From Closterium sp. NIES-65 (lineage: Eukaryota > Streptophyta > Zygnematophyceae > Desmidiales > Closteriaceae), in contig CANXME010000519.1 in assembly GCA_948144175.1 (NCBI GenBank), forward strand, positions 29,933 through 93,932: 64,000 bases of DNA, in the 5' to 3' direction. Numbering within the stretch: the stretch's first letter is position 1; every line of letters starts with the position of its first letter. The translations under genes were made by a program, and so were the position numbers. Of the stretch, positions 50,304 to 59,607 are shown piece by piece. The notes beneath the pieces are model-generated. The model made no database searches, was not told where the DNA came from, and saw only the letters and a list, made by a program, of their open reading frames with translations.

Positions 50304-52226
50304 CTGCAGAGGGTGGTGATGGAGAGAAGGTGCAGGAGGCACCTGCCGGTGAAAACAATGGTGTGGAGACTAGCACTAGCACTAGTGGAGCTGCTGGATC
50401 CGAGGGAGGAGAGCAGCAGCAGGGAAAAACTAAGAAAACCGAAGGGTGTCGTTATGAAGGGATGGGAGACACCCGTCTCCAGGCCAGGACGTACCCGTAT
50501 GGCTACTAAGAAGCTGACTGCAGGAGCTGATGTAGCAGAGCAGCAGCTTGGGACCGAGGAGGCATTGCTGATTCTACCGCATGGCTATGATCCGGATGAG
50601 TAGGATGAACCTGCCTACTGTTTTCTTGCCCCTGCACCAGAGGAACCAGCTAGCATGGAGGAGGCATAAGCTGGTTTCCAGGGATGCTGAGTACCAGAGC
50701 CTGCTAAGAATGGGACATGGGAGCTAATGGTGCTGCCTAAGGGGAAGAAAGCCATACTGTGCAAGTGGGTGCTAAGGATCAAGACCGATGACAAGGGACA
50801 GGTCACCATCTACAAGAGTAGGCTGGTGGCTAAGGGGTTTATGCAGAAGGAGAAGCAGGACTTCAATGAGATCTTTGCTCCCACTGCCAAACCCCCTACC
50901 CTCCGTGTCTTGTTGGCAGATTCAGCCGTTAGTGGGAAATTCATCATTCAGATGGATATATCAACGGCATTCCTGAATGGGATTTTGGAGGAGGATGTGT
51001 ACATGACGCAGCTGCCTGGGTATGAGGATGGTACGGGCAGGGTGTGCAAGCTGAAAAAATCCATCTACGGCTTGAAGCAGGCGCCACGCTGCTGGTACCA
51101 GAAGTTGGCAGCTGTTTTAGAGGAGATGGGATTCAGGACCAGCAGCTGTGATGAGAGCCTCTTTCTTAGGGGGGAGGGGGAGAAGCTGGTGCTGTTTCTG
51201 GTCTATGTGGACGACATTGTTCTCTTTAGCAGCAGCATGAAGGAGATCCAGAATGTGCAGCAGCAGCTGATGGAGAACGTCAAGTGCAAGAACCTTGGGG
51301 AGGTAGAGTACTACCTCGGGATGCACGTGGAGAGGGATCTAGATCACAGGTGCTTGAAGCTGCACCAGGAGAAGTTCATCTAGGAGCTGGGGGAGAAGTA
51401 CGGGATTGAGAAAGAGCGCAAAGTTGCAACTCTCCTGCCAGCAGAATTCAAGCTTGTGAAAGCTGCAGAGGATGAAGGGGTTGACGCCGAGGAGCAGCAG
51501 CGATTTCAGTCCTTGGTGGGCAGCCTCTTGTATGCAGCAGTTCACACAAGGCCCGACATCTCTTTCTCGGTTGGGCAGCTGGCTAGGGTGGTGCAGAATC
51601 CATCAGAGGAGCAGGTGGATGCAGCTGAGCGTGTGGTGAAGTATCTCAGCTCTTACCCAAGCATTGCAGTTCACTACTCTGCGTCTGCAAAGGTGAAGCA
51701 GAAAGGGGTTGAGGTGCTGAAAGAGAAGGGGGAGCGACTTTGAGAAGGCGAGCTGTTTCTCACTTGCTTTACTGATGCTACGTGGGCTTCTGAGAAGGAT
51801 GATTCCTCATCTGTGGGAGGATACATCTGCTTAGTTGGGGGAGGACCTGTTAGTTGGAGGTCAAAGAAGCAGACGGAGACGGCACTCTCTTCCGTGGAGT
51901 CAGAGTACATGGCAATGTTTCACGGGGTGAAGGAGGTGATTTGGCTGAGGAGGCTGTTAGAGGAGATTGGCCAAGAGCAAAAGGTGGCTACGCCGCTGTT
52001 TTGTGATAGCAAGGGGGCTCTTGGGATGGCCACGAACGCTGTGCTTCATGCGCTCAACAAGCACATGCGTATCAAGTGGCACTGGCTGCATAAGGTGGTG
52101 AAGAGGGGGACGGTGAATCCGATCTATATCAAGACTCATCAGCAGCCAGCAGACTTCCTCACCAAGAGGCTTGCGGATGAACCTCATTGGCGTTGTGTGC
52201 GCATGAGTGGAATGAGCATGAACTAG
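50304..52226 (+). pseudogene. pol: RT/RNase H of E
   Basis: After an acidic linker (EEVAAEGGDGEKVQEAPAGE) and MATKKLTAGADVAEQQLGTE, a TAG at 50600 and a small deletion near 50670, the RT reads KAILCKWVLRIKTDDKGQVT, MDISTAFLNGILEEDVYMTQ, SIYGLKQAPRCWYQKLAAVL and the intact catalytic YVDDIVLFSSS. A TAG lies at 51381. The thumb and RNase H follow: FQSLVGSLLYAAVHTRPDIS, then a stop at 51741 and SWRSKKQTETALSSVESEYM, CDSKGALGMATNAVLHALNK and KTHQQPADFLTKRLADEPHW. End at MSGMSMN, 52226. The segment 51474-52006 is the part missing from B. Confidence 0.92.
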
Positions 52227-52268
52227 TATGGAATGATGAGGATGCAGCCCGCAGGCTGAGGGGGAGTG

Positions 52269-53340
52269 TGTTGGGTGCAAATTCACATTGCACGACATCC
52301 TGCCGTCTGTTTGTATGATTATGCGTGTGTGAATGCATTTGGGTGTGAATGGAATGTTCGTGTGTTTGTTTGCTTTTGCAATTCTTGCTTGAAGCATTTG
52401 CAGGTACTCGCGCATTGTGCGCTTCGGCCCAACATTGTACGCGCTATGAATGGACGAGCTCACAAAGGAACCCAAGATGGGAGCTTTGCGGTTCGGTTGA
52501 ATTGATTGCGCAGATTCAGTTCTATCCAACTCGAAATTCCACTGTTTTGTTTGGTTGACTATAGTGTAGCAGGGCAGGCACTATAGGGGTACAATTTAGG
52601 TGAAGGTTGGATGTTGTTTGTCTGTATCTGCATGCTACAGGGCCAGGGGAAACCAGCGGAACCAGCATTTGGCTGGTTGGGCAAAGACAAAACAGGTTCT
52701 GTTTTTAGGACCTGAACCTGGTTGTTGTTTTCCCAGGTTGGAAAAACAGAACCAGATGTTGTTTACCAACCTACCACCTGCTGTTTTGTTCAGCCAGGTT
52801 GGTTCTGTTGCTTGGAATTATTTGGGATCATCCTTGGTTGTTCCCAGGTTGATTCCTAAGGTCCTTGCTAGCTAGAACTATTTATTCCTTCCCTGTTTGT
52901 ACCTGGATATAGTCAATTTGATTCAAGCGAATTCCTCCCTTCCTGGAATTTCGTTTCTATGCCGTGCGACGGCGGAATGCTACCCGAGTCAACGCTAGTA
53001 CGCTAGCACTCCAACACTAGGCAAACGCTGTCCGAGCCATAACTTCGTAATGGCAGAACTTTTCGCGAGGAACTTCGTTCTTTTCAAAGCTCTTGGAGCG
53101 AGCTTCGATATAGGAAATTCTCAGGTTAATCCGATTGACGGTCTACACGATACGCTGCGTGACGTTCAAGGTACTCTTGCTTTTTTGAATAAGTCCCTCT
53201 TGATCCCTCTCTCTACAAACTCGGACCCGGGGATAGGGGCTGGTCTTGTACCAGGCACCCAAGGACCCTTGGAGGTGACCCCGAGGAGAGGTTTTAAGTT
53301 CGATTAAGTCTTGATAGCTTGTGTTTATTTGGCCCTTACA
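52269..53340 (+). repeat. 3' LTR of element E (1072 bp)
   Basis: Starts TGTTGGGTGC and ends ggcccttaca; the final ccaaca is missing where minus-strand element H begins. Confidence 0.9.
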
Positions 53341-53345
53341 GCATA

Positions 53346-54453
53346 TTAGGACCTGGAGCGAGGAAAAACGGCTTAGGAGGGAGAGGGGCATTGCGGTAGG
53401 GGAAGAGACGGTAGAAAGGAACCGACTCGCCGAAGGTGACGTCCTGAGAGGGGAAGACACGGCGCGAGGTGGGGTGGTAGAACTGCCAGCTCGGCGCGTA
53501 AGGGAAAAAGCCAAGGAAGACGCATGGAATGGTGCGGGAGGAGAGCTTGTCCGCGGATCTATCGCGGACAAGGGCACGGGCACCTCAGATTTGGAAACGC
53601 GACGCATTGCCAACCTTTCCCGTCCAACGCAGTGTGGGCGAGGTCTCCGGCAAGGAGAGACGGGGCCAGAGGTTGAGCTGCTGCGCAGCGTACCGGACCG
53701 CAAACGGCCATAGAATATGGGGAGCCGCCGCATGAATCAAGGAGGTATGTGCGACCTCCATGACTAAGCCAATGCGACGCTCAGCAACCCCATTTTGTTG
53801 TGGTGAGCCCGGAAGCGTGAACGACTGCTCGATGCCCTCCCCCCGACACAAGGCCCGCAAGAGGTCGGAGGTCAACTCACCACCTCTGTCAGAGTGCAGA
53901 CGCGAGACAGGAAGATTCTGGCGGAACCTGTGGCGGAGCTGGAGACGAACTGCTCGGATCCAAGGGATCAAGACAGCAGGGACCTCACCCTTGGTGCGCA
54001 AGGGGAAGACTGTGGTGTACCGCGAGTAATCGTCGACAACAAGCAGAAAGGGGTTGGGCCCCACATGTCTAGGTGGAGGGTCTGCAGAGGAGCCTCTGTC
54101 GGGGGAAACGAGGAGGAGTGAGGAGCGACGCGCTACCGCCCCTCGACGCAAGGAAGGCAGGGCAGCGCAGGCAAGGCAGTGAGGGGAGGGAGAGACCTGG
54201 GAAGACCAGACACTAGGAGGCGACGGTGCATGCTACGGAGATGTGGCAAGGAAGGGTGACCCAGGCGGTGGTGCCAGAGAAGAGTTTGGTGCGACAGGGA
54301 GCGACACTCACAAGGGGAGGCTACTTGACCTGATGCGGAAACCTGACCAGCAGCAGCTACCTGAGGAGGCTCAGTCGTTAGTGTGAAAAGACCCGACCGA
54401 CGGGTAAACATGGCCAGGTGGCGGCCGGTCCGGGAGCACGTACAGATCGCCAC
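53346..54453 (-). pseudogene. Integrase of H
   Basis: Minus strand: RTGRHLAMFTRRSGLFTLTT, WHHRLGHPSLPHLRSM (pre-integrase His motif), CLPCVEGR, a stop, then HLDMWGPTPFLLVVDDYSRY with a small deletion, LHSDRGGELTSDLLRALCRG, LPGSPQQNGVAERRIGLVME (Asp and Glu of the triad), WPFAVRYAAQQLNLWPRLSL. A frame change at about 53590 leads to text like SWAFSLTRRAGSSTTPPRAV in the shadow frame and ends near LAPGP. It keeps the SPQQNGVAER block that J has lost. Confidence 0.87.
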
Positions 54454-54513
54454 ACGCTGTCCTCCAGGGGTAAAGGTGTCAACCCACTGGTCCTGGAGAA
54501 CTGCGTTGCTCAG

Positions 54514-55293
54514 CTAGTTCGTAGAGAATGAGGGGAGGTGGAAGCCTGTCAGTGAGCCAGACGGAACCGCAGGGCACGGAAGCACAGTGGTGGACCGTGT
54601 AAGAACTAGGCCCCTTGAGGGGTCAGCCACAGAGACTGCAACAGGTGCAGGGAGTGGTGTGAGTGTAGTACTGTCACGGAAGAAGCAGCGGGAAGTACGT
54701 GAGTCAAGCGTGAAGGTGTGCAAGGACTCAGCAGGCGCAGTGCCTGAGGAAGCAGACTCACTAGCACCTAAGGCAGCAGCCTCACTAGCACCTAGAGTAG
54801 CAACCTCTATATTAGGGTCGTACTGCAGACACAAGTGACAGTCACTCTGAGCACCACCAGGCAAAGTAGACATGGCAATAAGGATGGCATCATAGTCTAA
54901 AGCAAAGACATCAACTCCCGACTTAAGCAGCTCAATCCAGGGGGGGATCTCAGCCTCGTCGCCAAACTCAGTGCGCCAGGCGTCAGTCAAATAGGCAAAG
55001 CAGCGGGACTGTGCGTGACCAGGTGTCCCACAGGTCTGACCAGCTCGATGACCTGTGCGAATGACGTACGGGCAGCGACCTGGACTCGGAGACGGCCCAC
55101 GCTGGAAAAGCCACTCACGAAGCTGCTGGGGTGTAAGGGTCGGACGCCACCGTAGCTGCATCTGGCCACCGCCAGACACTCCGCACCAAACAGCGTCACA
55201 GTGACTGCTACTACGGCCCCCACCACTCCCACTGCTGCCACCACCGCCGTCACCACTCCCACCGGTACGACAAAGTGAAGTCATGGCGGGCAA
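54514..55293 (-). pseudogene. Short Gag and protease of H
   Basis: Frame of 259 codons starting MPAMTSLCRTGGSGDGGGGS at 55293, directly after the leader. It has a Gly/Ser tract, LTPQQLREWLFQRGPSPSPG, the zinc-knuckle-like CPYVIRTGHRAGQTC-GTPGH-AQSRC, FALDYDAILIAM, ALGASEAAALGASESASSG and the protease HTFTLDSRTSRCFF, where DSG is DSR. It ends in FSTN and a TAG at 54514. No capsid-like N-terminus precedes it, the same as in J. This shared absence suggests a real subfamily trait rather than two accidents. Confidence 0.86.
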
Positions 55294-56165
55294 GCTAGGA
55301 GGAGCGCGACCTCTAGGGCACTACGGAGTGAAGGCATTAGCATGAGTAGCAGCAGCAGCATTAAGAGCAGCAGGGTGGTGCGCGGCCAGAGCAGGGTGGC
55401 GTGCGGCCAGAGCAGGGCAGTAGCAAGCAGCAGCAGATAGTAGCTCCTAGGGCAAAAGCACATAGGGCCTTTTTTTTTGGAATTATTATTATTATTTTAA
55501 TTTTATTTAGGGTTTAGCAGGGCGCCGGCATTGGGCAGGGCGCTGGCGCAGGGCAGGGCGCCAGCGCGCGTAGGGCAGGGTGCTGGTGCAGGGCTGGGCG
55601 CTGGTGCATGCTGCACCAGTGCGTGACGCGAGGGGCTGCAAGCGCGACGCGACGGGCTGCCTTAGGGCGCGACGTGCGGGCTGCAGCAGAGCGCGACGCG
55701 CGGGGCAGCAGCGCGTGACTCGTGGGCTGCCATAGGGTGCGACGCGCGGGCTGCCGTAGGGCGTGACGTGCAAGGCAGCAACGCGTGCGTAGGGCAGAGC
55801 GCAGGCGCAGGGCAGGGCGCTGGCGCAGGGCAGGGCGTTGGCGCAGGGCAGGGCGCTGGCGCAGGGCAGGGCGCCGACGCAGGGCAAGGTGCTGGCGCAG
55901 GGCAGGGCGCTGGCGCAGAGCAGGGCGCTGGCGCAGGGCAGGGCGCCGGCGCAGGGCAGGGCGCCGGCGCAGGGCAGGGCATTGGCACACCGCAGGGCGC
56001 TGGCGCAGGGCAGGGCGCTGGCGCAGGGCAGGGAGCCGGCGCAGGGCAGGGCGTTAGCGCAGAGCAGGGCGTGCGCGAGGCAGCGCGCCACAAGGTAGTG
56101 GGGTAACTCGGTAACCGTAGTCGGAAGCTAAGTATGGTGGGCCCGGAAAAAAAAACGGTCCTACT
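55294..56165 (-). repeat. GC-rich leader of H
   Basis: Leader with an 18-bp unit (gcgctggcgcagggcagg, plus-strand text) repeated about 15 times at 55785-56060, then poorer repeats. GGGCCCACC (minus strand, 56144-56136) and a T-run lie by the primer site, and a second A/T-rich spot at 55470-55510. No credible gene. Confidence 0.78.
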
Positions 56166-56177
56166 GCTATGAAACCA

Positions 56178-56308
56178 TGTCAAGATAGCTAGCAGGAATG
56201 ATTGCATAAAATGAAATGTGGGTACAAGTACTAACCCCCAACTTCAAGTTGTACCCCATATGAGCTACCACACTATAGCCTACATAGAACTAACACATAT
56301 ATAGTTTA
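56178..56308 (-). repeat. 5' LTR of element H (about 131 bp)
   Basis: Minus strand ends TATCTTGACA before the primer site and shares gtaggctatagtgtggtag and atggggtacaac with the Cop-1 LTRs. The outer limit (56297-56308) is uncertain. Confidence 0.72.
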
Positions 56309-58282
56309 ATAGCTATAACTATTTATTCCTTCTCTGTCTGTACCTGGAAATAGTGAAATTGATTCAAGCAAAATTCGTTCCTTGCGGGAATTTCGTTTCT
56401 ACGCGGTGCGACGGCGGAATGCTACCCGAGTCAATGCTAGTATGCTAGCGCCCTAGTGTTAGGCAAACGCTGTACGAGCAATAACTCCGTAATGGCAAAA
56501 CTTTTTGCGAGGTAATTTGGCTCATTTTATTGGAGCGAGCTTCGATATAGCAAAGTGTCAACTTAATCCGATCAACGGTCTGCAAGTACGCTGCGCAAGG
56601 TTCAAGGTGCTCTTGCTATTTTGGCTAAGTTATTCTGATTCCTCTCTCTACAAAATCGGACCCGAGGATAGGGGCTGGTCTTGTACCAGGCACCCAAGGA
56701 ACCTTGGAGGTGACCCCGAGGAGAGGTTTTAAGCTTGATTAAGTCTTAATAGCTTAAGTTTATTAGGCCTAGACACTAACAAGCTAGTATAGGAGCTGCG
56801 TTATAAGGATCCTCGTTATAGGTAGCTATGGCGGGCAACACATCGACGGAAGCTGGTGAATCTTCAGCCCAAGATCGTAGCAGCAGCCAAGATTCTGGTG
56901 TTTCGGTGCCAAGGGGAGCGCGAACAAGCCAGGGCTCGCTGATCAAGGAGGTGCTGAAGAGCTTCACCGTCGAGAAGTTCAACGGTGAGGGCTATGACGA
57001 TTGGGCCTGGAAAATGCAACTCTATTTCCGTCAGATTGGATTGCTGAAATAATGATTGGCAAAGAGCCTAGACCGAGTGACCCCACGCTGCAGAAAGATT
57101 AGGACGAGCGCTCCTCTGCTGGCTACCATTTGATGTCGCAGAATTTGGAGCTGAACCAGCATCACCACGTTATGCAACTGGTGCTGGAGGTTAAGTGCGG
57201 TCCGAAGGCGTGGACCGTGTTGAAGGAGCTGCACGCCCCAACTTCCGTTGTTGCAACGTTGATGCTGGAGAGGGAGCTGTCCGCGTTGCGCCTGAGCAAG
57301 GGAGAGCAGGTACAACTTGTCCTGGACAAGATGCGCGACCTCTACGCGAAGTTGGCGACCGCGTGAATCACCTACCCGGAGCAGACCAAATGCTTGAAGA
57401 TCCTCTCGCTGCTGCCTGAATCGTGGCTTCAATTCACGAGCGGATTGAGCCTATCGCCGAACCAGAGCTCGTGGACACTCGAGTGGGTGCAGACAAAGAT
57501 TCTGGAGGAGGACTTCCATCGCCGCCAACTGAGGGGTAGATATGACTGCTTCTACAGGATGCAAGGGAGCCGACGTGGCAGAGGACGTGGCTTTGGTGGT
57601 GTTGGACGCAGTGCAAAGAAGGACGACGACTCCAACGACTAGCAAGGAGGTACCGGTTGGGGTCGCGGTGCGAAATCTGGATTTGGGGGCACGTCGGGTG
57701 CTGGTGGCAAAATGAAAGGGAGTTGCTGGTATTGTGAGAAACTCCAAAATCATCACCAAGATGGCGACGCGAGGAGGGACTAGAAAAACGGAGCGATCAT
57801 GGTCGCCGATTCGTCCGACAACAACCTGAAGAGCAACGGCAGCGCGGAAAAGAAGAAGCGCACCGCGGGCCAGTTCTTCCATATTAAAGAGCAGGGGGAG
57901 AAAGGAGACGCCTCTGCCAAGGTTGGAGCAGAGCTGCACCCCCTGGACTATTGAGTGTTGGACACAGGCGCTGCTTGGAAGATGATGCCGCGCAAGGACT
58001 GCTGGACGACGTACGCGCTGCTCCGATCAACGAGGTGTGCTCTGCCTCTGGACACGCGCTGAAGGTGGCTGGTGCGTGACGAGCTGCATTGAAGGGAGCG
58101 GATGGCAAGCCGGTGGTGCTAGACGGCATTCTCCTTGTTCTTGATCTCAAGGCCAACCTCATCTCCCTCCGTAAGCTTGCCAAGGCTGGGGTGAGCACTA
58201 GCTCGGAGGGGTCACGCACTTACAAGGGGCAGCTGGGCAATCGGGTGCTTTGGGATCTTCACGAGAGCAAGGACGAATACAG
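56309..58282 (+). mobile_element. Cop-2 fragment Q (LTR end, gag, protease)
   Basis: Right part of a Cop-2 LTR (56309-56781), a mutated primer site tagtataggagc (56785-56796) and the gag-protease region. It breaks off near 58282, in the protease-integrase interval, and joins an inverted Cop-2 LTR piece. Confidence 0.88.
56828..58282 (+). pseudogene. gag: Gag and protease of Q
   Basis: MAGNTSTEAGESSAQDRSSS from 56828, KSFTVEKFNGEGYDDWAWKM, QLYFRQIGLLK then TAA at 57050; after a shift QLVLEVKCGPKAWTVLKELH, LERELSALRLSKGEQVQLVL, a TGA, MKILSLLPESWLQFTSGLSL, SRRGRGRGFGGVGRS. The zinc knuckle is broken: SCWYCEK is followed directly by text from downstream (LQNHHQDGDA), so about 50 bases with its His and last Cys are deleted. 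Protease text is VLDTGAAWKMMPRKD with the DTG intact but preceded by a TGA. Many lesions; the oldest Cop-2 gag here. Confidence 0.88.
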
Positions 58283-58561
58283 ATTTCGAATTGCATAGAA
58301 CTGAATCTGCGCAATCAAGTAAGCCAAACCACAAAGCTTCCATTTTGGATTTCTTTTCGAGCTCGTCCTTTCTGCTTGTACTGTTCATAGCGTGTGCAAT
58401 GTGCCGAAGCGCACAATGCGCGAGTACCTGCAAATGCTTCAAGCAAAAATTGCGAAAGCAAACAAACACACGAACACACCATTCACACGCAAATGCATTT
58501 GCACACACATACTCGTACAAACAGACGGTAGGATGTCCTGCAATGTGAATTTGCACCCAAC
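58283..58561 (-). repeat. Inverted 5' end of a Cop-2 LTR (R)
   Basis: Minus strand TGTTGGGTGCAAATTCAC onward, about 279 bp, matching the first quarter of the B and E LTRs. The LTR tip lies exactly at 58561, next to Cop-1 RT sequence. Confidence 0.88.
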
Positions 58562-59165
58562 ATGGTGCTTGCCCCTGAGGGAGACCCGGATGCACCAGTC
58601 ATCCCGACTCCGCGTTCTTACGCTGAGGCGATCGCGGGTCCCTATTCTCCTAAGTGGCAGACAGCCATGGATGCAGAGATGGCATCCTGGAAGTCCACAG
58701 ACAGTTACATCGATGAGGTTCCCCCTCCTGGGGCGAAAATCGTGTATGACATGTGGATTTTCAGAGTGAAGCGGCCGCCGGGTTCTCCACCTGTCTTCAA
58801 GGCTCGTTACGTTGCACTAGGCTTCAATAAGCGATAGGGAGTTGACTTCTTCCAGACCTTCTCCCCACCCCGAAGATGACCACTCTTCAGGTGCTGCTAC
58901 ACATTGCCGCTCAGCGTGACTACGAGCTTCACTCTCTGGACTTCAGCACGCAGTCTGCACAAGGAGATCTGGCTGCGCCGCCCACCTGGCTTAACTGGGT
59001 TGTTCCCTCCTGGTACCCAGTGGAGCCTCCGTCGGCTAGTCTACGGTCTCCGTCAGGCGCCTCGTGAGTGGCACGGCACACTGAGGACGACACTTGCGGC
59101 TCTTGGGTTTGCCCCTTCCTCTGCTGACCCGACGCTGTTTCTACGCACCGACACTTCATCTCCCA
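58562..59165 (+). pseudogene. Cop-1 RT fragment (S)
   Basis: RT N-terminal part: LAPEGDPDAPVIPTPRSYAE, MDAEMASWKSTDSYIDEVPP, MWIFRVKRPPGSPPVFKARY, a TAG at about 58836, a shift, MTTLQVLLHIAAQRDYELHS, LDFST with a shift, LRRPPGLTGLFPPGTQWSLR, RLVYGLRQAPREWHGTLRTT, then LRTDTSS at about 59160, where similarity ends before the YVDD box. It belongs to Cop-1 but is more diverged than A, C, D and F. Confidence 0.87.
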
Positions 59166-59297
59166 CCAGCTCAGATGGTAAGCGAGCACTAGGTTGACCC
59201 AGTATCCCAAATGCCAGACCCTGATCTCTTGGTACGGCAGGTTGGCTTCTCCTACCCATCCCTGTTCTTGTACCTTCCCTTCTACTAACCTCCCGTC
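59166..59297. other. Unassigned spacer before element I
   Basis: 132 bases without recognisable feature. A minus-strand reading (VEGKVQEQGWVGEANLPYQE) is open but short and unknown to me. Confidence 0.3.
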
Positions 59298-59423
59298 TGT
59301 CAGATTTATATGACATAGCTACTGTAGGCTATAGTGGGGTAGTACATATGGGGTACAGCTTTCTAGGGTTTGCACTTGTACCCAACTTTCTCTTAGTCAT
59401 TTTCATTCTCGTTCAGTTTCTCA
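59298..59423 (+). repeat. 5' LTR of element I (126 bp)
   Basis: TGTCAGATTTATATGAC...GTTTCTCA; telo-box-like tagggttt at 59364-59371. Confidence 0.9.
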
Positions 59424-59607
59424 TGGTATCGAGCAGGTTCCCCTGTGGGAACTGTTCCTAGGGCCCACCACCTTTTTTTTTTTTCCTGCCCGGAGCGCGC
59501 TCTACACTGCCCGAGTCGCGCTCCGCTCTCACGTCCCCGTCGAGCCGCCCTTTCGACCCTGTCGCATCGCGCTAGCGGCCCCGTCGCCTACCTCTGCGGC
59601 CCCGGCG
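59424..59607 (+). promoter_or_regulatory. Primer site and shortened leader of I
   Basis: tggtatcgagc at 59424-59434, GGGCCCACC at 59461-59469 and a T-run, then only about 140 bases of GC-rich text before gag codon 32 or so. Most of the leader and the gag start codon are deleted. Confidence 0.8.

Larger units (their letters stand above)
39124..53340 (+). mobile_element. Cop-2 copia element E, carrying nested D
   Basis: Complete Cop-2 element: 5' LTR split by D (39124-39168 and 46582-47625), primer site, gag, protease, integrase, RT/RNase H and 3' LTR (52269-53340, lacking the last six bases ccaaca). It keeps the RT/RNase H segment that B has lost. Frameshifts and stops affect all genes. Its 5' LTR is directly preceded by the integrase fragment P, so that LTR may be shared by two elements. 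Confidence 0.9.
53341..56308 (-). mobile_element. Cop-1 copia element H, 3'-truncated (minus strand)
   Basis: 5' portion of a J-type copia element: LTR (56308-56178), primer site tggtttcatagc (56177-56166), GC-rich leader, short Gag-protease and integrase. It stops in the integrase-linker junction at 53341, against the broken LTR of E. Linker, RT and 3' LTR are missing. No target duplication can be shown. Confidence 0.85.
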
